Assembly: GCA_020634035.1 (NCBI GenBank)
Contig: JACKCM010000008.1
Span: 62,001-126,000, forward strand
Length of the DNA: 64,000 nucleotides
Reading direction: 5' to 3'
From: Candidatus Obscuribacterales bacterium
Lineage (GTDB): Bacteria > Cyanobacteriota > Vampirovibrionia > Obscuribacterales > Obscuribacteraceae
How positions within the stretch are numbered: position 1 is the first letter of the stretch; every line of letters begins with the position of its first letter. Below are positions 44,061 through 53,014 of this stretch, piece by piece. The translations under genes and the position numbers were made by a program. The notes below the pieces were generated by a model that was given only the letters and a program-made list of their open reading frames with translations, made no database searches and was not told the DNA's origin.

Positions 44061-45596
44061 GATCAAGAAAATGTCCTGGATCTCTCCATTGCCCACGACC
44101 CTACCTTCATAGCGATAGTGCTCTCTTATGGTATTAACCATCTCTTCCGTCCAGAAATAAGGGGGCTTTTCGAGCTGACTGTCGTGGCGGTTGATTATGA
44201 TGGCACTGTATGTGGTGTTGCGAATATTCTTGAGCAGATGCTCCATAGAGCGTCCTTCTCTCTGCCAGACCTGGACAAAGGTGGCTACGTCCACAAACAA
44301 AGGCTCGGCTCCGGCTTCCAGCGCTAATGCCGGATCTTCGACAAACATGGTTGTGCCTCTGAGTTCTTCTTTCTCGAGCAAACGAATTGAGTTCGGCATT
44401 TTCGCAACCACATTCCTTATATTAGGAAGATTGGCGTATAGAGCGTAAGCGCTCAACAAGGAAGCGACCACCAGAATCGTCCCTAACTTTCGTGGTGCTG
44501 CCGCCACACAAAGTGCAAGCAGCCAGGCTGACGCCCAGTAGAAGTGCAGGGCATGGTTGACGTTGGCGTACATTGTACCCAGCGAATAGAAGGTGAGGAG
44601 CCCACTGAGCAGAATCAGTGCCACCGGCAAAGTTGTGTCGAGGGTCTCTGGCTTTCTTCGGCGAAGAGAGAAGATAGCAATCGGTATCAAAAGGAGCTTG
44701 GCCCAGTCAGAACCCATCCAGGCCAGGTGATTGTTCAGATCTTCGAAAGAAAAGGGCATGCGGCTCAAAAAGCGCATGTGTTGCATAAAACCGCCCCGGG
44801 TCCAGATATCGATGGCTAACAAGGTTGCTACCGATAAGCCGCCGGAGCCTGCGCTGATTATAAAGAAATCGGCGAATCTTCTTTTGCTAAGAAGAAAAAT
44901 AGCTACTGCCACAGGCACCATCACCGCCGGCTGCTTGGTAAAAATGGCGAGTACGCAGCAGATGATGAATAGACTATATATCCCTAGTAGCTTGAGAAGT
45001 TTGTGTGGCAGGCTGCTTGACGCATCGATACTGTTTTGCTTCGGACCGGGCTGAGGTTCTTCTGAATCGGATTCGCCTTTATGGCCTGCTTCGGTTTCTG
45101 TGCGCTTGTCGTAGGCGACCAGAAATAGATCGATTGCCACTATAGAAAGTGCCATCGAGAGCATGTCCACTCGTCCTTTTAAAGACCAGCTCCAGACAGG
45201 CAAGAAGCTCGAATAAGCAATTAAGGAAACCAGCGAAGCATAATGCGAGCTGGTGCTGCGGTGAAATATTCTGTACGAGGAAACGGCACTGATCAAAAAA
45301 GAGAGGATACTGACCAGCCTCAGTCCCCAGTAGCTGGTGCCGGCAAAGACCTGAAAAGGAACACAGACCAGAAAAAAGACCGGCGGGTAAATGACCACTT
45401 GATAGGGGGCTTCGAACAGTCTCGCTGGACTGTAGATCTCGAGCCCGTGAGCGAGTTGAATCGTCGCCCAGAGACAGGGACCTTCGTACTCTATCGAGAG
45501 CGGTGCCGAAATCGCCAGGGCCCAGCCCTGAAGATATAAGACCACGATAACAACGGCTGCAAGGCTGCAAAATATCAGATTCAGCCGGTTGATCAC
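43989..45596 (-). CDS. GT-C type membrane glycosyltransferase (GT39/ArnT-like)
   Basis: 535 residues with about 11 predicted membrane helices. The N-terminal helix is followed by an extracytoplasmic loop containing EYEGPCLWATIQLAHGLEIY, the acidic start of the GT-C first loop, and IYSPARLFEAPYQVVIYPPV. Family members transfer sugars from polyprenyl-phosphate donors outside the membrane. The last 24 residues are a hydrophilic four-residue repeat (KDES/KNES variants) encoded by 12-nt units. It lies 2 bases downstream of the UGM-like flavoenzyme gene, so it is coupled with it. Confidence 0.85.
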   Translation of the reverse strand: MINRLNLIFCSLAAVVIVVLYLQGWALAISAPLSIEYEGPCLWATIQLAHGLEIYSPARLFEAPYQVVIYPPVFFLVCVPFQVFAGTSYWGLRLVSILSFLISAVSSYRIFHRSTSSHYASLVSLIAYSSFLPVWSWSLKGRVDMLSMALSIVAIDLFLVAYDKRTETEAGHKGESDSEEPQPGPKQNSIDASSSLPHKLLKLLGIYSLFIICCVLAIFTKQPAVMVPVAVAIFLLSKRRFADFFIISAGSGGLSVATLLAIDIWTRGGFMQHMRFLSRMPFSFEDLNNHLAWMGSDWAKLLLIPIAIFSLRRRKPETLDTTLPVALILLSGLLTFYSLGTMYANVNHALHFYWASAWLLALCVAAAPRKLGTILVVASLLSAYALYANLPNIRNVVAKMPNSIRLLEKEELRGTTMFVEDPALALEAGAEPLFVDVATFVQVWQREGRSMEHLLKNIRNTTYSAIIINRHDSQLEKPPYFWTEEMVNTIREHYRYEGRVVGNGEIQDIFLIKNESKDESQNEPKDESKDESINE

Positions 45597-45598
45597 GA

Positions 45599-47209
45599 TT
45601 ACTCGGCACCTGCTTCAGAAGCGGATTTTTCTTCGTGATACTCCATCTCGGTATTGACGTCCCAGATGTTCTCTTTTGTCTTGATACCGCCAGCGATATT
45701 ATCTACCGCCACCATCGCTGTGAGCATGGAGTGATCCTGGTTGTTGTATTTGTGCATACCGTTGCGTCCGATCAAAAAGAGATTCTCCAGAGTATCAACA
45801 TATTTTTGAATCTCTTCAAAACGGTCGTAAGTCCCGAAGTAGCCAGGATAGGTCTTGGGCATTCTTATAACCATCGAGTCGAGCACATCTTCTTTATTGA
45901 TGATCCCTATTTTGTCCAGCTCCATGGCGCCAAGCTCTTTTATCTTCTCATCGGGCCAGGTCCAGATATCGTCGGTTTCGTTGCAGAAATATTCGAGACC
46001 GAGCCAGACTGTATCGGGGTCGGCAAGCATGCACGGTCCCCAGTTGTTATAGATTTGCAGGCGGCCAATCATCACGTCCGACTCCTGGATATAGATCCAG
46101 TTGTCCGAAATCAGATCGCGGCCTCCCGATTCTTTGTCTTTAATCGCCATCTTCTTGAGGAGCATGCCGACTTCGATGAAGTCTCGGTATACAAGACCTT
46201 CACTGACTTCTCGCACATTGGCAGGCACCGGTCCGTCGAGCTTTCTAATCAACTCCTGAACCGGCATAGTCGAAAAGAAATAGTCACCGGCTAGATTCTC
46301 CACAGTGCCGTTTTCTAAATTCTTCAGCTCGACGCTGACCACCCGATTGCCTTCCACTCTCAGTTTCTCGACTTCGAAACCTTGCTTTATCTGGCCGCCA
46401 CCATCCTTGATCTTGTCGGCTACTTTCTCCCAGAGGCTGCCGGTTCCCAGCTTCGGATAGAGAAACTGCTCCACAAGCGAGGTCTCGGTCTGTTTCTGTC
46501 TGAGGTCGCCTATGCCTGAAAAGATCTTTTTGAGGGCATGAAAAACCGCTTTGGTGATACTCAGACCTTTGATGCGTTGCGCTCCCCAGGCGGCGCTGAT
46601 TTTGTCGCAGTCGATGCCCCAGACTTTCTCCGTATAATCTTTGAAAAAGGTCTTGTAGAGCTCTTTTCCGAAACGATTGGTGATGAACTGCTCGAGATTG
46701 GTCTCCGGTTTAATCGGAAATGCTGCAGCCTTTAGATAGCTGAAGCCGATTCGCATGGTTTTGACAATACCGAGGTTGGTGAACGTCTGAACTTTCAAAC
46801 TGATCGGATAATCGAAGAATTTACGCAGATAATAAATTCTGGTGCGGCGTTTGAGAAGAATCATTTCGTTGCCGTCGTTGCTGTCTTCTCCGTCTTTTCG
46901 GCTATTGCTCTCATCTACCTTGATCACCCGCTTCTTCTGGTGATAGGTGATCTCGTGCTCTCCTTCGGCACTCGCTTCGATAGGCATCATCATCGCCCAC
47001 CAGTCCATGACCCTGTCGGACTTTGAGAAGAATCGGTGCGGACCGATGTCGATTCTATTGCCCTTGTACACCATGGTGCGCGCCAGGCCGCCGATATAGT
47101 CGCTTTTCTCTATCAGCAAAGGCACTACCGCCGTGCGCTCCAGGAGCTCATAACCTGCGGTCAGGCCGGCTGGACCCGCACCGATAATAATGGCTTTCTC
47201 TTCTGACAT
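45599..47209 (-). CDS. FAD-dependent oxidoreductase, UDP-galactopyranose-mutase/amine-oxidase-like
   Basis: 536 residues. The N-terminal Rossmann motif IIGAGPAGLTAGYELLER binds FAD, followed by EKSDYIGGLARTMVYKGNRI and DIGPHRFFSKSD, a pattern shared by UDP-galactopyranose mutases and related NAD(P)/FAD oxidoreductases linked to polysaccharide loci. The C-terminus has the second FAD contact (LFLIGRNGMHKYNNQDHSML). True UGM residues cannot be verified by eye. Coupled to the GT-C gene, so probably part of surface glycan synthesis. Confidence 0.88.
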   Translation of the reverse strand: MSEEKAIIIGAGPAGLTAGYELLERTAVVPLLIEKSDYIGGLARTMVYKGNRIDIGPHRFFSKSDRVMDWWAMMMPIEASAEGEHEITYHQKKRVIKVDESNSRKDGEDSNDGNEMILLKRRTRIYYLRKFFDYPISLKVQTFTNLGIVKTMRIGFSYLKAAAFPIKPETNLEQFITNRFGKELYKTFFKDYTEKVWGIDCDKISAAWGAQRIKGLSITKAVFHALKKIFSGIGDLRQKQTETSLVEQFLYPKLGTGSLWEKVADKIKDGGGQIKQGFEVEKLRVEGNRVVSVELKNLENGTVENLAGDYFFSTMPVQELIRKLDGPVPANVREVSEGLVYRDFIEVGMLLKKMAIKDKESGGRDLISDNWIYIQESDVMIGRLQIYNNWGPCMLADPDTVWLGLEYFCNETDDIWTWPDEKIKELGAMELDKIGIINKEDVLDSMVIRMPKTYPGYFGTYDRFEEIQKYVDTLENLFLIGRNGMHKYNNQDHSMLTAMVAVDNIAGGIKTKENIWDVNTEMEYHEEKSASEAGAE

Positions 47210-47338
47210 GGTTCCGCGTTCCGATGATATTAGTAAGATTATGGTTTTATATTATGGTACACATGTTGATGTTCCCGGGTGAATCAAAAAGCATACATGT
47301 GGTGTATAAGATAACCGAGTGTTTTCTCTGGTGGGCAA

Positions 47339-48553
47339 ATGAGCGATTCTACGAAGCGGTCACTTAAACTGGGCGAACTGCTGACAAAGTCCGATATTCT
47401 CACCTCTCAGCAGCTGCTGGAATCCATCGAACTGGCAAAGCAAACCGGTATGCCTATCGGGCGTATGCTTGTCATGTCCGGTGCGGTTTCCGAAGAGGTG
47501 CTTCTCACCTCGGTGCAATTGCAGTCTATGTTTCGTGACAACCTCTTAGACCTTGATCGGGCCATTGTTCTGCTCACCATGGTCAATAAGGCTCATATCT
47601 CTTTAGAAGAGGCCATGCAGCGCACCGGTCAGACCGTCACCGAGCCCAAGCCCACCATTCGTCTCGGTGAACTTTTGTACGAGGCTGGATTTATCGGACA
47701 CGATGAGAAAGAGAAGTTTCTTGTCGATGCCAAGGAATCCGGTCTGCCCCTGGGGCGGATTATTCTGCTTTACGGCAACATCTCCAAAGAGATGCTTTCG
47801 GCGGCACTGACTGCCCAGGTCCTGGTTCGTGATGGCAAGGTGACCCGCGAGCAAGCGGTCAAAGCCCTGAAGACCACCCGGCGCAGGCGCTCTCGCCTGG
47901 AGGACTCGCTCAAAGAGCTGGGCTTCTATCGCCAGCCGATTCGCCCCCATACCCTACTTGGAGAGCTTTTTATAAACGCCAATCTGGTGGAGGAAGCGGA
48001 TGTTTTAAGCGCTCTTGAAATGGCGCTTGATCAAGAGATGCCTGTGGGGCAGGCGATGATTCAGAAGAATCTCATTTCGAGAGCCGATCTCGAAATTGCT
48101 CTGGCTCTCCAGGAGATGGTGATCAACGCCACCCTCTCTTCCGAGCAGGCCAGCGCCGTGCTTACCAAGGTGGCTAAAAAAGGTTTCTCGCCTACGGCAG
48201 CTCTGACAGAACTCGCAGTCTCCAGCGCCTCTCTTGAAGATACAAAATCGCTCTGGCAGTTATTGACAGCCTCTGGCATCATCGCCAAAGAGGCCAGGAG
48301 CGCTGTCTTTATGAGAGAGGACCTGCCCTTCAACGAACTCTGTCATAACTTGATCTCGGCAGAGTTAATCGATGAGTTTACCCTGCACAATGCCTGTCGC
48401 TGCCAGTTTTTGATGCGCAGCAGCTTCCTTGATCTGGAGAAAGCGATAGTCGTTCTCAATCATTGCCATACCAGGCGAATATCCACCGACGACGCCCTGC
48501 GTGAACTGAACTGGATAGCGCAGACCAAGATGGAAATGGATAGCGGCGTCTAG
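47339..48553 (+). CDS. Stand-alone array of four GspE/MshE-N-like repeats
   Basis: 404 residues, all soluble and helical, no signal peptide. Four repeats of about 95-100 residues start near residues 10, 106, 205 and 300. Each begins with an L-G-E-L-L/F-like box (LKLGELLTKSDILTSQQLLE, IRLGELLYEAGFIGHDEKEK, LLGELFINANLVEEADVLSA; the fourth is degenerate, LWQLLTASGIIAKEA), then a G-x-I-S box (GNISKEMLSAALTAQVLVRD), then a third helix pair. The pattern recalls the N-terminal MshEN/GspE_N domain that binds c-di-GMP or partner proteins in pilus and type II secretion ATPases. No ATPase is attached. Divergent from the flavoenzyme gene. Confidence 0.85.
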   Translation: MSDSTKRSLKLGELLTKSDILTSQQLLESIELAKQTGMPIGRMLVMSGAVSEEVLLTSVQLQSMFRDNLLDLDRAIVLLTMVNKAHISLEEAMQRTGQTVTEPKPTIRLGELLYEAGFIGHDEKEKFLVDAKESGLPLGRIILLYGNISKEMLSAALTAQVLVRDGKVTREQAVKALKTTRRRRSRLEDSLKELGFYRQPIRPHTLLGELFINANLVEEADVLSALEMALDQEMPVGQAMIQKNLISRADLEIALALQEMVINATLSSEQASAVLTKVAKKGFSPTAALTELAVSSASLEDTKSLWQLLTASGIIAKEARSAVFMREDLPFNELCHNLISAELIDEFTLHNACRCQFLMRSSFLDLEKAIVVLNHCHTRRISTDDALRELNWIAQTKMEMDSGV

Positions 48554-48700
48554 GCCGCTTTTGCCAGTTGTAGTCCTATGTCTTTTCAGCTTACTAAAGT
48601 CTTGCTTTAGAAAAGCCGGTTTTCTCAAGAACTGGCCTAGACTTATATATTCATAAATTCGCTTGAATAATCCCACAGTCCCAACCAGAGGAGACTCGCC

Positions 48701-49171
48701 ATGTTGAAAGCAGGTCAGGAATTCCCATCCTTCGAATTGAAAGATCAAAACGGTAAGACCGTAGATATGAAAAGCCTAATCAATGACTGGGTTGTATTCT
48801 ACGTCTATCCTAAAGATGATACCCCCGGATGTACTATAGAAGGCAAGCAATTCTCCGCTTCCAAAGGAGAGTTCGACAAACTGAACACCAGAGTATTTGG
48901 TATCAGCCCTGATGGCGTAGATTCGCATAAAGATTTCTGCAACAAGTTCGAGTTCACCATCGATTTGCTTGCCGATACCGAAACCAGCTTGCTGAACGCC
49001 TTAGGAGTCGGCCAGTCCGAGTACAAAGGAAACATGTACTGGAATCGTGTCAGTTTCCTGGTGGCTCCCGGTGGTAAAATCGTCAAAACCTACGATAGCG
49101 TCAAGCCCGACGGTCATGACCAGGAAGTGCTCAAGGATTTGCAGGCTCTTCAAAAACAGCCGGTCTCCTGA
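48701..49171 (+). CDS. bcp: Peroxiredoxin, Bcp/PrxQ type
   Basis: 156 residues, thiol peroxidase. AGAGGAGA precedes the ATG. Standard features: opening LKAGQEFPSFELKDQNGKTV, peroxidatic cysteine in YPKDDTPGCTIEGKQF, the conserved arginine before VSFLVAPGGKI. The usual resolving cysteine five residues after the peroxidatic one in two-Cys Bcp is absent (CTIEGKQ), so it works as a one-Cys or thioredoxin-dependent form. A strong shared terminator follows. Confidence 0.95.
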   Translation: MLKAGQEFPSFELKDQNGKTVDMKSLINDWVVFYVYPKDDTPGCTIEGKQFSASKGEFDKLNTRVFGISPDGVDSHKDFCNKFEFTIDLLADTETSLLNALGVGQSEYKGNMYWNRVSFLVAPGGKIVKTYDSVKPDGHDQEVLKDLQALQKQPVS

Positions 49172-49206
49172 TAGATCAAAGCAATATCTATAGTCCTTGA
49201 AAAATG

Positions 49207-49249
49207 AAAGCGTTGGATTCGGTAAGGAATTCAACGCTTTTACTTTATC
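49207..49249. terminator. Bidirectional terminator shared by bcp and the membrane-protein gene
   Basis: A 14-bp stem (AAAGCGTTGGATTC with GAATTCAACGCTTT, one G-U pair) around GGTAAG. T-runs lie on both sides: TTTTACTTT on the plus strand and CATTTTTC on the minus strand. The stem reaches into the stop codon of the minus-strand gene (49240-49242). Confidence 0.9.
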
Positions 49250-51399
49250 TGAGGATCCTGGATGCGAATCAGATCCCCTTCGCCATTTTTATTCTCTTCG
49301 CTTGTGGTCGAGAAGACAAGAATCAGATGAGCCGGTGATTCTAGCCTGTCTTCAAGAATAAACTCAGAATCGTCGTCTTTTGATCTGCGGGGCTCTTTTA
49401 GTTTGTGCACCTGGCCTTCTGCATCCACCGCCAGCACTTCTATCTTTATATTCTTCGGATTGATTTTGGTCTCGTGCTGGTCTATTCTGCCGGTTAGTTT
49501 GAATGCACCATTTATGGTGTCGGAGGACATCAGATAGTGAGTGGCGTTTTCAGAGCCTTCCTTCGACAGCCGAACCTGAAAAATAGAGAGTTTCTGTCGG
49601 TCGTGGGCGACATAGTGCTCGTCGGTGGATATCCATCGGGGCTGTCCGGTCAGATCGGTTTTGACGAAGCTTCTCATCTTTTCAAAGGTGGTCGCTGCCA
49701 CCGCCGGTGAAGTCGGCTTGAGGCGCTTCCAGATGGTTATGGTACTGTTTCGGTCTAGCTTGAATTGACCGGGGAGCTGTTCGAAGTCTTTTGCAAATTG
49801 CCAGTTGGTTTCGAAGCATTCGAGAACACAAAGCAGATCTCGCGAATCCTCCGGTCGGTACATCGGCAAAAATGGCCTTGCCAGTACGACATAGTCAGCG
49901 GTCAATAAGCCTTCTAAGGCGAGCGCGTCTCTAGAGTCGAGCATCGGGGGCTCTACCAGTTTGAGATGATCGACTTCGAATGTCCCGGTTCTTTTTCTTT
50001 CTAGGTTGCGCAGTATGTCGGCACCGAGAATGCCGTTATCCGAAGCGATGAAGACTTCTTTTCCGTCTTTAGAAAGAGTTCTTATTCTATCGAGCAAACG
50101 ATTCAGTTCGGCGAAATCTTTGCGTATGATCGGTCCATAGTTGGCGCTCACCAGTCTCCCTGCCAGATTCGGCTCTTGCATGGGCACCGTCAACATGCCG
50201 TACTCAGTCTGTTTTAGATAAGATTCTTTTGGAATTGATAATCCGATAACAAAGTTATACGACCAGAAGAATACTAAGATGGCAAGAACATAAGAGCGCA
50301 GGCGAATCGGCTCTAATTTAGTCAGCCAGATGAACAGGCAGGTCGCTCCCAGACAGATGAAAGGGTCCGAATAGATTGTATAGTGTATGGCGAGATGTTT
50401 GCCGAAGACAGGCCAGATAAGAAAAGAGAGAATCGCAAAGCTATATAGAAAAACCGCTCGATCTTTATGAACGATGCCGGATCTGAAAGCCATCACCAAG
50501 CCTGCGCAGGCCATCGCGAAAACCACCAGTCCATAGCTTGAGACAAGATAAACGAGCCCTTCGAAAGGTGAGACATAGGCTGATGTGTAGAGAGAGAAGT
50601 AAGGATTGCCGATGATGCTCGATACAAAAAGAAAACCGAGGCTACAGAGCACTATTGCCGATACCATGCCCGTGGCCAGCCAGGGTATAAGAGAGCGTTT
50701 GAAAAATTCTGCCGATTTGAAACCGCCAGTACTTGTGCTATTGAGATAGAGCTGGTGAATGAGCATGGCCAGCGCCTGAGCAAAAGCAAGATAGAAGAAA
50801 TGGCGCCTTATAAGCGGTGCCAGGGCAAGGCATATGCCTATAGAGGCGATGGTTTTCGCCGATGTAAAACCGCCTTTTTTCAGATACAGCAGAGAGGCGA
50901 GTAAAACTAGAGAGGCGGCTCCGAAATCAGGATAGCCTCTAAGAGTAGGAGCCCAGAGAGTGGCAAGGGAGAGGGCAAGAAAGACCTGAAACCAGAAGAT
51001 TATATCCGGGCTCGCTTTGCTCTCTTCTTCTTTGAACAGAGAGGCCGCCAGGGCTCCGAGAAGCATCACATACGGTAGCTGATAGATAAGCGCCAGAGAG
51101 GCTATAAAAGTCTCTCTGGATTGTGAGACAAGCAGCATCCCTGGGATTAACGGCACCGTGTAGATCAGGTTATAGTTGAGACCGGTCGAGCCCAGGACCA
51201 GTAGAGGAAAAATGGCAGGGTCTTCCAGAAACTTTCTGGCGGCGGCGATGGCGATGATTTGATAATAATTGAAATCGCTCCAGTAGAGCGCCTTCTCCTG
51301 ACCTAGATAAATCAGACTGATGGCGATGGTGAGAGCGATAGCGACCAGAAAAGCGACAAGATCTTTTGCCTGGATATTCTTTTTGTCTTCGGCTGCCAT
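49240..51399 (-). CDS. Large polytopic membrane protein, GT-C glycosyltransferase-like
   Basis: 719 residues. About 12 membrane helices fill the first 400 residues, followed by an extracytoplasmic C-terminal part of about 300 residues (ending EENKNGEGDLIRIQDPQIK). The first loop has the acidic pattern expected of GT-C enzymes (ALYWSDFNYYQIIAIAAARK), but I cannot identify the sugar or acceptor. Start ATG overlaps the stop of the GT87-like gene by one base (TAATG), so the two are translated together. Confidence 0.75.
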   Translation of the reverse strand: MAAEDKKNIQAKDLVAFLVAIALTIAISLIYLGQEKALYWSDFNYYQIIAIAAARKFLEDPAIFPLLVLGSTGLNYNLIYTVPLIPGMLLVSQSRETFIASLALIYQLPYVMLLGALAASLFKEEESKASPDIIFWFQVFLALSLATLWAPTLRGYPDFGAASLVLLASLLYLKKGGFTSAKTIASIGICLALAPLIRRHFFYLAFAQALAMLIHQLYLNSTSTGGFKSAEFFKRSLIPWLATGMVSAIVLCSLGFLFVSSIIGNPYFSLYTSAYVSPFEGLVYLVSSYGLVVFAMACAGLVMAFRSGIVHKDRAVFLYSFAILSFLIWPVFGKHLAIHYTIYSDPFICLGATCLFIWLTKLEPIRLRSYVLAILVFFWSYNFVIGLSIPKESYLKQTEYGMLTVPMQEPNLAGRLVSANYGPIIRKDFAELNRLLDRIRTLSKDGKEVFIASDNGILGADILRNLERKRTGTFEVDHLKLVEPPMLDSRDALALEGLLTADYVVLARPFLPMYRPEDSRDLLCVLECFETNWQFAKDFEQLPGQFKLDRNSTITIWKRLKPTSPAVAATTFEKMRSFVKTDLTGQPRWISTDEHYVAHDRQKLSIFQVRLSKEGSENATHYLMSSDTINGAFKLTGRIDQHETKINPKNIKIEVLAVDAEGQVHKLKEPRRSKDDDSEFILEDRLESPAHLILVFSTTSEENKNGEGDLIRIQDPQIK

Positions 51400-52736
51400 T
51401 ATCGAAGCCCCCCAGTTTCTGACCGGGAGAGACTGTCTTTAAGCGCCAGCAGAGCGAGGATTAAGAGGGTGAAGAGATAGGGGAAGAAGAAATAGACCGC
51501 CGCATGTTCCTGGCCGATGGCAAAGTTGGCGACCCAGGAGAGGGGCGGGAAAACAACCAGCATAATCGTCCATATTTTGCCGACTGCGTCAGAATTGTCT
51601 GCACCAGGGCAGCGGCCTATCGGCGAAAGGGTTTTAAGAGTAAGGGCTGCGGCCATGGCCACAAGCAGAAAGTCGAAAAGATGAGAGTGGGGGCTTGTGA
51701 GAAGCATGGTGCATATGGTGGCCGCCCAGAGAAAGCGCATAGAGTCTACGGTTGCTACAGTAGACAGGACACCGGTGCATTTGCGCCATAGCAAAAACAA
51801 AGGTCCAAGAGAGATAAACATTACCGCTGCGGTAATTTTTAGCGATGCTCCGGTGCTCAGAAACATCGCTATCGGTCCTCTGAGGCTGATCATTTTGTGG
51901 GCGTTGACACCGATGAAATTGTCCGAAGATTCGGCATGGGTCACCACATAGGGATAGCCGATCACATTTTCGAAGCCTATCAAAGGAGCTGCGCTCAGCA
52001 TCAGAAGCAACTCGAAAATAACCAGGGCGGCGGCTATCTTCCAGCGTTTCATGGCTGTTATAGGCACAGTGAGAGGAAAGAGATACTGGGGCTTGAATGT
52101 AGAGAGTGCCAGAAAAACTCCCGATAAAAGCTCTTTTCTTTCATATAGAAAAGCGATAAAAAGACTCATCGCTCCAAGGAGCCAGAAGCTGGTGTTGCCG
52201 TGCCAGATACAGCTATAGGCAGGAAAGCTCAGGGCGACACCGGCGATAAACAAGAGTCTGTCCCGGCTTTTGAGTGGACCAAGCCGACTGAGATAATAAA
52301 GACCACAGAGACCAAAGCCCATTTGCGCCAGGCACCATGCCAGATAAGCGCTCGGTGGCGGCAGCCAGGAGAGGGGCAGAAGCAGAGTATAAGAGAAGGG
52401 TGGCTGCTGATTGTAGAAGACTTTGTCCGATTTGATCGGGGCAATCAGCTCATCGGCCCAGGCCTTTTGAACATCCGGGTCATAGACTTTTTTAGATTGC
52501 TTCGACTGGCCAAGGGCACTTGCCTGATAGTACTGAAAGAAGTCGGTGATGTCGGCCTTGCCTGTCCTGGTGTTGATGAACCAGCGAGGGTTGAGCAGGG
52601 GCTCGGACAGCTTATGGACCATCATCAGGGTTGAGAAGAGGGCAAAGATGATGAATATTGCCGCTGTAAGCCATGACAACTTGCCTATTTTCTCGGTTTT
52701 AGCCGAATTGCTGGAATCTTTTGAGCTGCTTGCCAT
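51399..52736 (-). CDS. GT87-like (DUF2029) polyprenol-phosphate glycosyltransferase
   Basis: 445 residues from ATG 52736; a GTG 111 bases earlier would add a non-family segment. N-terminal helix (LTAAIFIIFALFSTLMMVH), then DITDFFQYYQASALGQSKQS and PFSYTLLLPLSWLPP, characteristic of DUF2029/PIG-M-like mannosyltransferases, with about 10 membrane helices. These use polyprenyl-phospho-sugar donors, and a DPM-like synthase that could make such a donor is encoded divergently next door. Pairs with the gene downstream. Confidence 0.85.
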   Translation of the reverse strand: MASSSKDSSNSAKTEKIGKLSWLTAAIFIIFALFSTLMMVHKLSEPLLNPRWFINTRTGKADITDFFQYYQASALGQSKQSKKVYDPDVQKAWADELIAPIKSDKVFYNQQPPFSYTLLLPLSWLPPPSAYLAWCLAQMGFGLCGLYYLSRLGPLKSRDRLLFIAGVALSFPAYSCIWHGNTSFWLLGAMSLFIAFLYERKELLSGVFLALSTFKPQYLFPLTVPITAMKRWKIAAALVIFELLLMLSAAPLIGFENVIGYPYVVTHAESSDNFIGVNAHKMISLRGPIAMFLSTGASLKITAAVMFISLGPLFLLWRKCTGVLSTVATVDSMRFLWAATICTMLLTSPHSHLFDFLLVAMAAALTLKTLSPIGRCPGADNSDAVGKIWTIMLVVFPPLSWVANFAIGQEHAAVYFFFPYLFTLLILALLALKDSLSRSETGGLR

Positions 52737-52824
52737 CTTCCCTGGATGTACTGCGGTCGATAACTCTACTTTAGTGGAAGTGAAGAAGGTTTGAATATGG
52801 GTTCCTGTGTTATTTGCACTCTGA

Positions 52825-52869
52825 TGACAACCGGCTCGATAGAGCACCGCCCCGCCGCGCCGGTTGTCA
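52825..52869. repeat. 11-bp perfect inverted repeat in divergent promoter region
   Basis: TGACAACCGGC and GCCGGTTGTCA separated by 23 bases, between the start of the GT87-like gene (minus) and the GT2 gene (plus). Could be an operator for a dimeric regulator or an RNA hairpin. Confidence 0.65.
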
Positions 52870-53014
52870 CGGACGAATATGCAAAAGATAATTTTGTCGA
52901 CGCCTACTTCTAATTTGGCTCATAAATCAGGATAAAGTATTTAAAATTGGTCCCTGGTGGCATATTCAAGCTTATGCCCTCGCTCAGCAAAAGCAGATTT
53001 TAATTTCGGCTACC

